A program made the position numbers and the translations under genes. The notes beneath the pieces are model-generated. The model was not told the origin of the DNA and searched no databases. It was given only the letters and a program-made list of their open reading frames with translations. DNA of 64,000 nucleotides. Origin: Diatrype stigma. Lineage: Eukaryota > Ascomycota > Sordariomycetes > Xylariales > Diatrypaceae. Positions 11,558 to 23,745 of the stretch are shown here, piece after piece. The DNA is taken from the NCBI GenBank assembly GCA_022225965.2, contig JAKJXP020000037.1:310001-374000 (forward strand). Direction: 5' to 3'. The stretch's first letter is position 1. The number at the start of each line of letters is the position of its first letter.

Positions 11558-14101
11558 GCGTCTGCATGACACCTTTCAGAAGCACAAACAGAAAAATCGA
11601 TTGTCTACCAACGCGGTGATCGAGGTCACCACCAATATCGTCTGTTCATCATTATGCCCGACGACACAGCTTCTCCTATACCAAGTAGCCGTCCTCTCAA
11701 CACTACTTAGAGCTCTAGAGGTTTTCCGAAACACACAGAAATACCGGACAGTGTCCTCGTAAAGCCATGATTACCTTGTTGAAGTGTTGAGTGATGCGCC
11801 AAGTTCAGTTATCGTTTGGTGTGAGGTGTCGATCTATCCCTTGACAGCTACTATAGTTATCCAATTATGGATTAACCATGAAATCATGGCCTTAGAGGTC
11901 TTATTGCATTAGCATTTGCTTTTGCTTTTGTTTTGTTCTCCCCCCCCTTTTCTTATTAGACCCCGAAGTAGTCATCTGCCATAGTAGAACATGATAAGGC
12001 ATTACCAGTATACTGGGTGATAAGAGAGTGAAACACACGATGAGATCAGCTCACATTCACCACTCTGTCTAAATCTGCAAATCTGCTAACCTAGATTATC
12101 AAGTAGAGAAGTTGGGATAAGACAATAGATTCAAGTGAACATGATATATACTACGTACCTAGCTAGGGCTAAAGTATCCAAGGGAGCAGAGGGGGGCTAT
12201 GGGCTATCCGAGACCGCGATTTAGCTAACCAGGGGCTGCCAGGGATAGCTTCGCAGCTTCAGTATGTATGTATGTATGTATGTACAATACAATACAGTGA
12301 GTGTATGTAGGAGTATGTAGCTCAAAGCCTTTCGCGTTAGCGGCATTGTCGCTTGTTAGTGGCTAACAGGTCAGTGGCCAAGCGTCTAGACCTTATATCT
12401 ACAGTACCTAGATATCCACAACATGCTGTAAATACTCACTACATATGTAGTTAGTAACGAGGCTCTTAGTAACTACCTAGTTGATGCCGGACACAGTGAA
12501 CATTCTCATTTTGTAGGTGCCTGTACCTCATCCTTAGGGCATCATGGTTCAATTTGTGTCTAGACCCTCTACCTATGTATGTAGGTAGGGATCAGACCCT
12601 CTGTATACCTAAGTGTTAGAGAGATACCTAGGTATGTTGATGGTGTCAATATCATGCTATTTTAACTCATCATTCTCATCCTTCAAAACATCGTAAAGAG
12701 CCGGAAGTCGGGAATGGCCATGAGCCGTATGATGAGAGATAAGCAGGTATCGTCTCATCGTCCTTTCGGTGCCTTTGTTCAACGGACATCTCGATCCAAG
12801 GTTGTTTGTCATTTGGACGAAATTCATCCGATCCGATGCACATATCCATCGTAGGTCTAAGTAAGTACCTGCATGAGCGCGGTATCTAGTCTGCTAGTCT
12901 ACCTAAGCCACCAGGGAGACGACAGACGGGATCGGCCCCCTGCGTAATGAGGCATGCGCGTCATGATATGATCACCGTATAGTGCCGCTCGGCAAGGTAA
13001 TGTTTCCTCTTCTGTCATGGTGTTGATATCTGATTGGCTTACCATCTCAAGTCAACCTCGTCTGTCTTATCGAGATCCCCTTAATCCATGGCTTTGATCA
13101 AGTTGGCTGTAGCTTCCCTTCTCAGGTTCTACCTAGGTATGATCTGGTACGATATCTGCATATAGGAGAGAGCCCGCCTGTGGTTACTCGTCTCCCGTTT
13201 GGCAGCATGTACCGGTAAACAGTGCAGTTTCCGTTCGATCGTGATTCAACGACGGCTTGATCTATCTAGCGTATAGCTGCATGTTAGTAGCGGGATACTA
13301 TCTACCTAGGTACCTCTGCTGCTCCTGATAGTGCAGCCGGTGGACCATGGAACTTGGGACCTCCCTGTTCGATCGTGCTTTCTTCCCGCTACGCCACTAG
13401 TAAAGGTACATAACTATCGCACCTTCAGTGAATCAGATCTCCAGTGTCTGAGAATGAGCGACAAGAGCGAGAAGGAGAGGGAGACCATTCAGAAACCATC
13501 TAGAAACCATCTGGACTAGCTCCCACACTTCTTGCGCTCTTGCGCGTTCCTACTACCAGAATGAGGAATGGTTGGGCAGGTACTTACCTCTCACCCACGG
13601 GATAGTCAACGAGGCCGTATTCAGCTTTCTAAGCTATCAATTTTTGCCCTTTTGCTCTCCCTGCCGTAGATTTAGGGTTCCGGAGTTTTAGGGTTCCCGA
13701 GGTCTAGACTTGACCACTGCTAACTTTGTTCTCACATGCTCAACGTGACTCTAGTTGGCAGTCTGCCTGGTATCTGGTTCCTATTACTTCGTACATACTT
13801 ACTTCACATCTTCCTAGGTAAATCTCATAGAAACTCGTCCTCTTTCGTTCCCTATTAGCTATTGGTTCACGATATTTTCAAACGAAACCTGTGTTGTGCC
13901 TGACATAACGTCCAGGATACCTCCTTTCGGCAGCCCACCTATAGACTGGCCGCGGCAGAGAGCTATCCGTATTCGATCGAGGAGTATATCATCCAACCAA
14001 CGATACCAGCCCCAACGACAGGTCTTTCCTCCATGTACTGAAATGCCTTTATCTTCTTTATGCCTCAAAGGAGTACATCGATAACCTATCTCCTCGCATT
14101 C
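11558..14101. other. Intergenic with simple repeats
   Basis: No gene supported. It contains a GTAT microsatellite at 12262-12284 and several copies of the short palindrome TACCTAGGTA (12624-12635, 13130-13139, 13303-13312). A C-run with T-run lies near 11940-11950. Nothing else was seen. Confidence 0.6.
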
Positions 14102-15742
14102 ATGTTATCCAAAATACCTCGCACCTTCGTTACAGCCAGCATCGGCTTGCTTTTGCTCTTCGTCTGCACAACGTATTATTTGTACAACGATGGGCCGGCA
14201 TACCACGCGCCAAAGAAGACTCCGAGTCCAGCGAAGGTAGAGGAAAATTGGAAGCAGCTGGATCAGACAGGGGGGTTCGAAGATGGCGAGGATTATGACG
14301 TTCCTACCACAACGGCTCCAGTCCCGGTCCCGTCTTTGATGAATGATGAATTTTACACGCCTGCCGTACCCGAAAATGCGCCCGGGGGGGATCTGGGAGA
14401 TGTCCGTGGACAGTTAACAGCGTCACCTTTGGAGACGGATTGTCCAAAAGAAGTCGACTTCCTCCTGCGGGTGGGCTTAGATCTGGGACTAACAGAAAGA
14501 GTACGATACACGCGCAACTGTATCAAACCCCGTTTCTCGTCCAATGTGGATAGGAACGAAGTAGTCAATGTCACTGATTCGATCTTCAAACCCCCTGTTG
14601 AGCTTGATTTACTAGACTGCTCAGAGTTGCAACTACCTAGATGCTCTCCTATCAAGTTGACTGTACCGAGGCCCTATGCCAAGGAAACGTTCTCGAATCT
14701 TATATTCGGTATCGCGACCGATTACTACCGCCTCAATGATTCGATCCCTATGTTTTCCCACTGGTTAGCCGGAACCGAAGCGAAGCTGATTGCGGCTGTC
14801 ACGAACATTCCAGATATGTACCCGGAGGAGATGGTATTCCTGAGGGACAAAATGAAAGAGGCGGGAATCAACGGTCACATAGTCAAACCCCTCGAAGAAG
14901 GGTTTGTCACGTCGGAAAGCCACTTTGGTGTTCTGAAGGACATGGTGAAATACAGCAACCCGGACACCAGATGGTTTGGAATGCTGGACGACGACACGTT
15001 CTTTCCCGATCTCAAACCGCTGTCGGATGCGCTTGAAAGTCTCGATCACACTACCGACGCCTACGTTGGAACTCTATCAGAGGACTTCTCTTCGGTACGG
15101 AACTGGGGGTACATGGCGTTTGGAGGTGCCGGCGCGTACCTCTCTGCTCCGCTAGCCAGGAAACTCGCCGACCATGTTTTCGAGTGCATTGAGGAAGCGT
15201 CCACTAAGGAAGGCGACGTCATCATCCGGGATTGTGTCTACAGGAGATCCAAGGCCAAGCTCACAATCCTGCCTGGCCTCCATCAGCAGGACTTCCAAGG
15301 TGACGCCAGCGGCTTCTTCGAGGCTGGCTTTCGACCACTCAACTTACACCACTGGAAGAGCTGGTTTGAGGCGCCCGTGATCGCCATAGCCAAGGCGGCC
15401 AGCTTCTGTGGGGACTGCTTCCTGCAGAGGTGGCGCTTCGGCAACGACACGGTCCTGTCCAATGGATACTCCATCGCCGCCTACCGGGACGGACACGAAT
15501 CGGTGGACCTAACCACAATCGAAGGCACGTGGGACAAGACCGGCGAAGACTTCGACTTCAGCATCGGCCCACTTCGCACGCCATATTCGAAGGAGGAGAA
15601 GAAAACCTTCAAACTGCTCGAAGCGGAAATTACGCCGGAGGGAAACCTGAGGCAGCTGTACGTGTGGAAGGGCAATACATCCGCCGGCGAAATAGACGAG
15701 GTAGTGGAGATGGACTGGGAAAAATATGGGTGGGTTGGCTAA
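14102..15742 (+). CDS. Glycosyltransferase family 31-like (DUF604/Fringe-type), type II membrane protein
   Basis: A single-exon gene of 546 residues from the ATG at 14102; an in-frame ATG at 14060 would add 14 residues before the anchor. Residues 9-28 form one hydrophobic segment (TASIGLLLLFVCTTYYLY) after a short basic N-terminus, which is a Golgi/ER signal-anchor. A Pro/Thr-rich stem follows. The luminal catalytic part has the DxD-like metal and nucleotide-sugar site LDDD at residues 295-298 within WFGMLDDDTFF, then NWGYMAFGGAGAYLS, which is the typical GT31/Fringe acceptor-side motif. Many fungal proteins of this kind are annotated as GT31 or DUF604 and presumably elongate glycans on secreted or wall proteins. 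Donor and acceptor are unknown. Length and layout are usual for the family. Confidence 0.85.
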   Translation: MLSKIPRTFVTASIGLLLLFVCTTYYLYNDGPAYHAPKKTPSPAKVEENWKQLDQTGGFEDGEDYDVPTTTAPVPVPSLMNDEFYTPAVPENAPGGDLGDVRGQLTASPLETDCPKEVDFLLRVGLDLGLTERVRYTRNCIKPRFSSNVDRNEVVNVTDSIFKPPVELDLLDCSELQLPRCSPIKLTVPRPYAKETFSNLIFGIATDYYRLNDSIPMFSHWLAGTEAKLIAAVTNIPDMYPEEMVFLRDKMKEAGINGHIVKPLEEGFVTSESHFGVLKDMVKYSNPDTRWFGMLDDDTFFPDLKPLSDALESLDHTTDAYVGTLSEDFSSVRNWGYMAFGGAGAYLSAPLARKLADHVFECIEEASTKEGDVIIRDCVYRRSKAKLTILPGLHQQDFQGDASGFFEAGFRPLNLHHWKSWFEAPVIAIAKAASFCGDCFLQRWRFGNDTVLSNGYSIAAYRDGHESVDLTTIEGTWDKTGEDFDFSIGPLRTPYSKEEKKTFKLLEAEITPEGNLRQLYVWKGNTSAGEIDEVVEMDWEKYGWVG

Positions 15743-17881
15743 GGCATAGGTTGGTTTGGATATGGCGTCTCTGGATGGGGATAAGGCTCATTCTGGTTGT
15801 TTTGACCTCGGTTTGTGGTATTTATACGGCGGGTGGGGTTTGGTTTGTACTTGGAACTCGGCTTTATGTAGCATGAAAGGCGCATAGCATCATCGGCCAC
15901 AGGTTTTGTGAAGGCCCGGATAACTGAACCGGATTTCTACACCGTTTTTTCTCTCTTGAATAATAAGAATATGAGGTTCACCCCTGGTTCTTTACCTGAA
16001 CTTACATCGGTGGGCAGCATGCAGTCAGTGAGTAGTATGAGTAGCAAGTAGCCTACTTTGTTCTGCAAAGGGGATGGCGTGGTTTTGGGATACGTACATT
16101 CTGACAATGGTAAAACATGGAGAGCCTTGGAGAGAGCCTCGCACGGGGCCTCATCTCTTTTGTGGTGCCTATACGGTATGAGAGAGCCAGTTGAATGAAT
16201 ACTCGGAGCCTTCTGCAACATCTGGATTTTACCTACACTGTTTCACAGTGATGTTCTAAAGTCTTGCTTCGCATAGGCATAACCTAGGGGTCTTCAAAGT
16301 CCAGTGTTTCCCATAATTACTAATTCCACGAAGGCTAAGCCGGAAAAACATCAAGTCACTATGATTACCTCCTGGTACTATGTAAAAGCATTGCCAGGAC
16401 GGTAACGCAATGAACGCCGGCGCCCCTTTATACCCTAGAGGCTCCCATGATTTGGCCTTCAGGAGAACGAATCCATTGTCTCTATACTATGGGGTCCCTT
16501 CCAGCCCAGAACTCCCGGGATCTTATAATGAAAAGGGGTAACCGAGTAACACCACACATAGCTGTAAACAAGTCAGCATAATAACACCAGACATCATACT
16601 ATGATCCTTTCTCCTCCATCTTGTTGAAACAAAAGTATATCTACCTCGACATTCACCAAGTCTTAAGTGGTTGCGCCGAAGACCATTGCCGGTAAGCCTG
16701 TGGCCCCATTGGCTTTTGACCTGATAAGCGAGCCTCAGTAAAGAGTTCCTTTACGTCAACGGGTTTTAGAACCTATTTGGTTAAAATCTACCCAGGCCTA
16801 CCCTTATTCTCGTCTATTCCCCTGGGCAAAGTCATTAGCTTCATGAAGGCGGTTCTAAATGGCGACTCCAACTTCTGGAACGCGGTAAGACTTCCACACT
16901 ACACGAAGCGCCACCGCCAGCCGACCATGGATGGCCTTGGATGTACTGGCCACTTTATTCCAGGGCACTCCTTATTGCTCCCGGACAACAGCCCCCTCCA
17001 GCCCCTGAAGCACTACTTCACCAAGTATCTAAAGGCGCCTCCCGCGTAGTGCTCGGCCTAAAGGGGACCTACAATTCGACCACGCGCCAGCCCGGAGCAC
17101 AGTGTACTGTCCAGGTTCAGGTCTGCTGCGGAGATGACCAAAGTAGAGTAACTAGCTGTCATCCACTGATATAAGATTATACGTGTAATATTGTATACTT
17201 AGGTCATCATAATGATCCATCCTGCGCAGCCCGATTCCCTTGGTACCATTATCCAAGGCCCAGTACCAAAGTTGCGTATCACTATCTAAATAAAACCCCG
17301 AAAGCTCACGCCACTATTCGACGTCTACACTACCATTGTCTTGAAACCAAGCCGGATGAAGATAAAGTATATAGGACCATTCTCCGCATCAGTGCCACGT
17401 CGCCAAGTCCGCTTCCCCCAATATCTTATTTACCTGCGTATCGTAGATGTATAACCCGTATACGCAAAAGATCTATAGTGTTCACTCCAGCTTCAAGTTT
17501 ACCCGAACCCCAAAGCCCTACGATGTGTCTCGGGTGGTGATTGGGGGTTGGATGTCCTCGTTGACTGATCAGTGCTGCTATATACTCCCTTGATGTTTCA
17601 CCATCTGAATGAACTCATATCAAACACTATTGATTGGGTGCCGGAAACCGGAATACAACCGATTTGCCGGCTCCCATATCCGGTAATAAGCCCACGAGGT
17701 GGTGGTATATCATTGCACTTTTATTAGGACCGAGGCTCAAAAAAGGGGGTGGGTGTCCGGGAAGGTGCCGACGAAGTCCTTAAGTATTACAATAGTTACT
17801 GTTGAATGAGAACCATGGCTCTTGATTTCCAAACCCTGTATGTTCAGCCTTTGTCTGCCGTGTATACTTACGGATTATACA
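15743..17881. other. Intergenic, no supported gene
   Basis: Short open frames only (for example 16777-17174 on the plus strand), none with a recognisable domain. No repeat or RNA gene recognised. Confidence 0.6.
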
Positions 17882-19140
17882 ATGATACTCCCCATTCTCG
17901 CTGCTGCCCTGTTGCCACTGGCATCAGGTCAGCTAGATCTCCAGGCTAAGAAGGCCGGCCTGAAATATTTTGGGGCTGCGACTGACTCACCTGGCCAGCG
18001 AGAACGGGCAGGACTTGAAGCCGCTTATCCGGATTATGATGCGATCTTGAGAGACGCCGACGAGTTTGGCCAGACCACTGCGACCAACGGTCAGAAGGTT
18101 CGCTACCCCTCGCTAACTAAATTCCACCATTGCATCATACGTCTTCTCTTACCCTCGTAGCTCCCAGCCGGACATCCCGACTCACTCGAATTGTTCTTTA
18201 GTGGCTATTCGTCGAACCCGAACAAGACATCTCCAATTTCACAGAGGGCGACATAGTAGCATCCATCGCAGTGGAAACCGGGAAGCTCCTCCGCTGCCAC
18301 ACCCTCGTATGGTACATCCAGCTAGCACCATGGGTCGAGAACACCACCTGGACGCCAGAGACGCTGCGCCCGGTCATCGTCGAACACATTACGCAGGTCA
18401 TGGAGCACTACCGGGGCCAGTGCTACGCGTGGGACGTGGTCAACGAGGCGCTCAACGAGGACGGCCCGTACAGGGAGTCAGTCTTCTACCAGGTGCTCGG
18501 CGAGGATTACATAAAATTGGCCTTCCGCACGGCGGCCGAGGTCGAGCCCGACGGTGTGAAGCTCTACTACAACGACTACAACATTGAAGGCCCGGGCCCA
18601 AAGGCCGACGCGGCCCTCGAGATCGTCCGGATGCTGCAGGCGGACGGGATCAAGATCGACGGGATCGGTCTGCAGTCGCACTTCTTGGCAGATGCTGCGC
18701 CATCGCTCGACGAGCTGAAGACAACGATGGACGCCTTCTCAGCTCTGGGCGTGGAGGTTGCCGTCACGGAGTTGGACGTCCGAGTTCAGCTACCATCTAA
18801 CGAGACCTCTCTAGCATGGCAGGCAGAGGTTTACAAGAACGTACGTAGTCGCCCCTTTTATATGCCACTGCCATATCGTATATCGATAGGATTAGAACCA
18901 ACTTTTCATGCTTGCTCACTTGCTTTTCACTCACAGACTGCGCTTGCATGCGTTCAAGCTGCCAATTGTGTTGGAATCACGATATGGGACTTTTATGACC
19001 CTTTCAGCTGGGTGCCGTACGTGTTCGATGGCGAGGGGGATGCTCTTCTCTGGTTCGAAGACTTCGGCAAACACCCAGCATACGATAGCGTCATCGAAGC
19101 ATTCGCTAGCCCGACTAACCGCACCACGCCGCCGAAATAG
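17882..19140 (+). CDS. Endo-1,4-beta-xylanase, glycoside hydrolase family 10, secreted
   Basis: Three exons: 17882-18097, 18202-18840 and 18937-19140, coding for about 352 residues. Intron 1 (18098-18201) ends TTCTTTAG and restores NGQK-W at the spot where the family has its conserved N-S-M-K-W. Intron 2 (18841-18936, GTACGT...CACAG) is 96 bp with no in-frame stop, so its retention would add 32 residues silently. A signal peptide (MILPILAAALLPLASGQ) precedes the mature enzyme. The catalytic acid/base is Glu154 in WDVVNEAL and the nucleophile is Glu262 in TELDVR; HTLVW and WDFYDPFSW are further GH10 landmarks. There is no carbohydrate-binding module or linker, so this is a catalytic-domain-only xylanase cutting beta-1,4-xylan outside the cell. 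The first intron donor (GTTCGC) is non-consensus. Confidence 0.92.
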
Positions 19141-22100
19141 TTCCGGGGAGCAAGGGAGATTAGACGTCAGACATGAGAACAAATGAGCTTGTAGGTTCTG
19201 ACCTTCCACCCCCCCGTGTTCCACCTTGGGGGTAGGTATAGGATACGGGTCAAAGTAGAGTGGGCAAATTTGACGCTCCTTTACTATCGCAACGCAATAC
19301 GAGAGCAGTGTATATATATCGAACTTACTTGAGTCATGTCCCATGGTATAGTATCTTCTCAGTGACCCCGAGATCTCTAAACCACCTCCCGAGGTGCTGA
19401 ACAATGCCTATTGGATCAGTGTATTGATAGTTATTGATGTTCAATAATTAACTATCTGGTTGGTAGAGCGATATAAGATACGTAGTGCCAAGCAGCACAG
19501 CTTCAAAGAAACCATCGATCCGTTTATCATGGATATGGATCTAAAGATCTACTAGTTAAACCAAACATATTAATGTATATCACGTGTTTACCTTTTATAT
19601 AATAAATGTCATAGAGGTGCCATTTAATTATTGTCTAGTAAACAAGTACTCGGATTAAACCGACATGGCGGTATGAAATCAAACAAGAGGCGATAAATCG
19701 ATATATCCAGTCTTAAAAAAACACGCCATAAACAATATTCATAAGACATCCAGAAAAAAACCTCAACATGTTTTCTTGTTGCCAAAGAGCGGATATGCAT
19801 GTCTTTAAGTCACGCTATGCATGGGGTTTGACTACGTTAGACGTAAACATAGAGAATAGTTATGATCAAACTGTGGAAACAAGAAACAAATAATTAAACT
19901 CCCATAATTAAAATGTTTGCAACACCAACTACAGATATCTCTAATCAAACTTGTTGATCAGATCTAGATACCGTCGTTGTCGTCGTTGGTGGTTGTCATC
20001 GTCAACCTTCAGGCTTGGATGGCATGTGTATGTGTATGTATATACATACATACATACATACATACATACATACATACAGGTCCTACAGATACTAAGGCTG
20101 TAAGGATACCACTAATAGGGCAAACCAAGGCAATCCATCCCCCACATTCCACATGTCTAGCAGCCTGGGTACCTACCCACTTCGGGACAACCCGGTGCTA
20201 GGGTGGTAATGTGGTAGGGTAGGGTGCCAGGGCGGACGCCTTGAAGAGCAACCTAGCGACTGGGAGGTTGATCCTACAGTACCTGAAGTTGAGATACGAT
20301 TGGCTGTGAAGACGCCAACTCCCGCTGCAACGTACGCTGCAACGTACAAGTATGTATATATGGATGTATGGATGTATGGATGTACGAAGTAGTATGTAGC
20401 ATCCTTACGCATTTACCCCAGCTCGGCATAGTCTGTTTTTCTGGTTAGCGGGCCTTTGCCAATCTTGGGCTCTGGACTGGCTGACTGGGTGCTGAACTCT
20501 GAACTCTGAATTCTGATTCTGAATTCTGCATGCGGAGTGCATTCTTCCAGCCTCGTCATTCTCCTGGTCATTCTCCTCCTGCAGGATACCTACAGCTATT
20601 CAACCTACCAGTTTCCAGTTTCCAGTTTCCATTATCTGTTATCCATTCTCCGTTCATCATTCCGTTATCTGCCGCTTGATCACCTACTATCTTGGTGCAG
20701 GTCAACGCCTTTCTGGGAGACTGCATGATCCGTCAGATAAATACCGATATCCCAGATATTCCTACAATTATCACCAAGATTCCTGCCGAGTATTTACATA
20801 CCCACATATCTACTTACTTACTTACCTACCTACGAAATAGGCATTCGGTCGTTTTCTGGGTGAGACGTGCTCACTCTCCGTCGCGTCTACACACAAAGTT
20901 ACCTACCTGCTTTTTTAATTCTCTGCATTATTTTAGCTTTGCGTATCACTTGGCCTACCCGGTAAGACTCTGCCTTTGGGTAACTACCCCTGACACCTAT
21001 AGTCATTGATTGGTATAACGGTGCGTGGCTGAGGAGGTGAAGGATTGCAATTGACTATAGCATTGGACCTCGAGACTGTTCATCGCTTGCCTTTCGCCTG
21101 CTTACCTGCTTCGGTACTTGCCTACCTACTGCTTGCCTACCTACTTACCTATCTACCTCTTACCTATATGACCTACTTGCATACATATCACCGATCACCA
21201 TCACCTACCTACAGTACCTTAGACCTTAGACCTTAGACCTTAAGACCTTGGGCCAGGGCCCCGCATGGCAGCATGGTCCAAGGATGATGGGTGGCCGCCT
21301 CCTCTTGTTCAATTGTCCGCCTGACGTCCCTACGGCCAACAGCTCAAATGCTAACAACCAGAAGTGGATATAGATCATCGCATAAAAGCATCATTTGAGC
21401 CCACCTGAGGTAAGTCACATTTTCATTATCTCATGCTGCATAGCAACTGGTCATTCTGTTCGCAACCCATTGACTGGACCGCATTCTGCCTACAACTCTG
21501 CATCTCATTTCATCCCACTCTTCCTTTCCGAATATCAGTCATAGGAGGCTAGGAAGACCCGTATTCAAGAACATACCAAGGGAGTGACCAGAAGAGTGAT
21601 CGTAACGTGTTGACGTTGTGGCGCTTAAACTGACACTGACTGGCCGACTAGTCGGTTGGCTGCGCTTGTTGTCTCGCGGCAAATTCGCAAAATACCTACA
21701 TAAGCACACAGACATACAGGTACAATACATCCATACCTCTCAACTACTGCTGCAACTTGCCTTTACTTCCCAAACTACCTAGCATAACCTGACTGAGTAT
21801 TTTACCCAGTATCAGGCATTGTACTTACCTCATACGTGCTATTCGACATTATCTTTTCATCTGCTTGATCGTCAACCTGCCTACTTGCCCACCTGCCCAT
21901 CTATCTGCTCAATTGCTTGGTTGTCTTCCTGGCTAGGTACATATTTACATCCGCATGTCTTCTGCACTAGTTAGCATTCTCCATATTGAGGTAACGTACT
22001 GACTTCGACAAAGCCGCAGACGGGGGAGAGGAACAGGGAGAGACCGAATTGTAGCCAAGTACCCATACAATCCTCATCACCTTCACACGTCATCACCGCC

Positions 22101-22314
22101 CTCGCTCCAGTCCCGGATCCCGTTCGGTTACCTTGAACGCGCCTATACCGGCACCGGAAACACGCCCGAACATACAATATACAGTACGCGCCGCATACAT
22201 CTTGCCAATACCTCTTTTACAGTACCACCGCTATGCTTTGACCTGGGATACGCATTAGTCTAATCGTAGGCTACTCATAGCAGGCCTTATCCCTTTGCGC
22301 CGCTCGCTCGCTTC
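19141..22314. other. Intergenic with microsatellites
   Basis: No gene supported. A TACA microsatellite lies at 20043-20078 and a degenerate 7-bp tandem (AGACCTT) at 21217-21249. The stretch from about 20.8 to 21.2 kb is rich in CTTACCTACC-type sequence. The 3' part is pyrimidine-rich and probably holds the leader of the SWIB gene. Confidence 0.6.
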
Positions 22315-22458
22315 ATGTTCTTAAGATATTTTCCATCGCGTCCTTTGCGTAATCCATTGCGCCTCTTCAACAGCGTCTCGATACTCCCAATCCGACCCTC
22401 GACGTCGAGTCGACCTCTCCTGAAGCCCGCGGCACTCGCAAACTCCCGCATCGCTACA

Positions 22459-23745
22459 ATGACGACCCTTCGTATGTTCTACAGTCTATCCTTGATTTGC
22501 TCCTTGATTTGCTGGCCCAAGGTGCCTGGGGGTTGCCGCCGATCCATGGCTTGGTGCCCCCGCTGTGCCTGCCATTGGAATGTGTCTAACTCCCTGAACA
22601 GTGACTCCAGAGGAGGAAACCCAGTATACCAAGATCATCGATGGCATCCTCAAAACCGTGGACCTAGAGACCGTGACGCGCAAGAAGATCCGCATGGGTC
22701 TTGAGTCCGCTTTGGGTGGGAAGGATCTTAGTGATCAAAAGGTGAGTCAGCTCTTCTTAGCTTCCAGATTTCCGCTGCGCCCATATGCCATCATGGGTAG
22801 ATAACGCTGGCTAAGCTCCGGCTCCCGTGCTGTGTGTAGACCCATGTGCGGTGTAGAGCGTGTGCGGTAGACTCGTTACCTGCCGTTTCAAACACTGATC
22901 TTGGGCGCATGTCACTTACTCTTCCCCGAATAGAGTGCGATCAAGACACTCATAGAAGAGCGTTTCGATGCCTTCTCTTCTGCTGCTGCCCCTTCCTCCG
23001 AAGTCGCGCAAGCTCCATCCCCACGGCCTTCTCCGAAGCGACAGGCGAACGGCCATAGCCACGACGATGTAGACGCCGATGCCGACGGTGACGAGATCGA
23101 GGTATCGGTCCAGCCGCCCAAGAAAAAGCAACGAAAGGAGAAGAGCGTCGACTCGCAAGATGCCGATGCCAAGCTGGCAGCAATACTCCAGGCTCAGGAG
23201 AACTCACGACCGCGCGCAACACGTGGAGGGAATACCAAGACGAAAGCAGCCCCGAAGAAGAAGAAGGATACTCCCCGGAAGAAGAGCGCTAAGAAGGTCA
23301 AGCCTGAAGACGATAGTGATGTGGACGATGCCGAGGGCGGAGAAAAGAAGCCGCGAAAGGCTGGGGGAGGCTTCCAGAAGCCCTTCAACCTTAGTTATCA
23401 GCTGGCCGAACTTTGCGGCGAGCCTCAGGTAAGACAAAACCACCCCCTCGGCGCATGGTGAGGCCGCTTGTTATCGTCATTTTCACTTGTGACTTGTGAC
23501 CCGTGGGGGTTTTCTCAGTACGACCCTGAGTATGTCCTTGTCTAACTTGCCGCTAGCTGTCGAGACCGCAGGTAGTGAAGAAATTGTGGGAGCACATCAA
23601 GGGCAATGACCTCCAAGACCCTAGCGACAAGCGCCAAATACGGTGCGACGACAAGATGCAAGCTGTTTTCAAGCAGGCCAAAGTGGACATGTTTCAGATG
23701 AACAAGTTGGTGGGCAATCATCTCTACCCAGTAGATGAAGAATAA
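22459..23745 (+). CDS. SWIB/MDM2-domain chromatin protein with DEK-C N-terminus (UAF30/Tri1-like)
   Basis: Four exons: 22459-22471, 22602-22741, 22934-23428 and 23557-23745, about 278 residues. Donors are GTATGT, GTGAGT and GTAAGA; acceptors are CAG, TAG and TAG; all joins keep frame. Residues 6-65 (DGILKTVDLETVTRKKIRMG and following) match the DEK C-terminal fold. The middle is a Lys-rich disordered linker with nuclear-localisation clusters (QPPKKKQRKEK, APKKKKDTPRKK). The C-terminus from about 200 (SYQLAELCGEPQLSRPQVVK to MFQMNKLVGNHLYPVDEE) is a complete SWIB domain. Yeast relatives act in the RNA polymerase I upstream activation factor (UAF30) or in a related complex (TRI1). I start at 22459 by family length. 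The frame is also open upstream to an ATG at 22315, which would add an Arg/Ser-rich leader resembling a mitochondrial presequence. Confidence 0.87.

Noticed and set aside
21217..21249. TTAGACC tandem as a telomere-like repeat
   Set aside because: The unit differs from TTAGGG, has only about four copies and lies among other TACC-type simple repeats.
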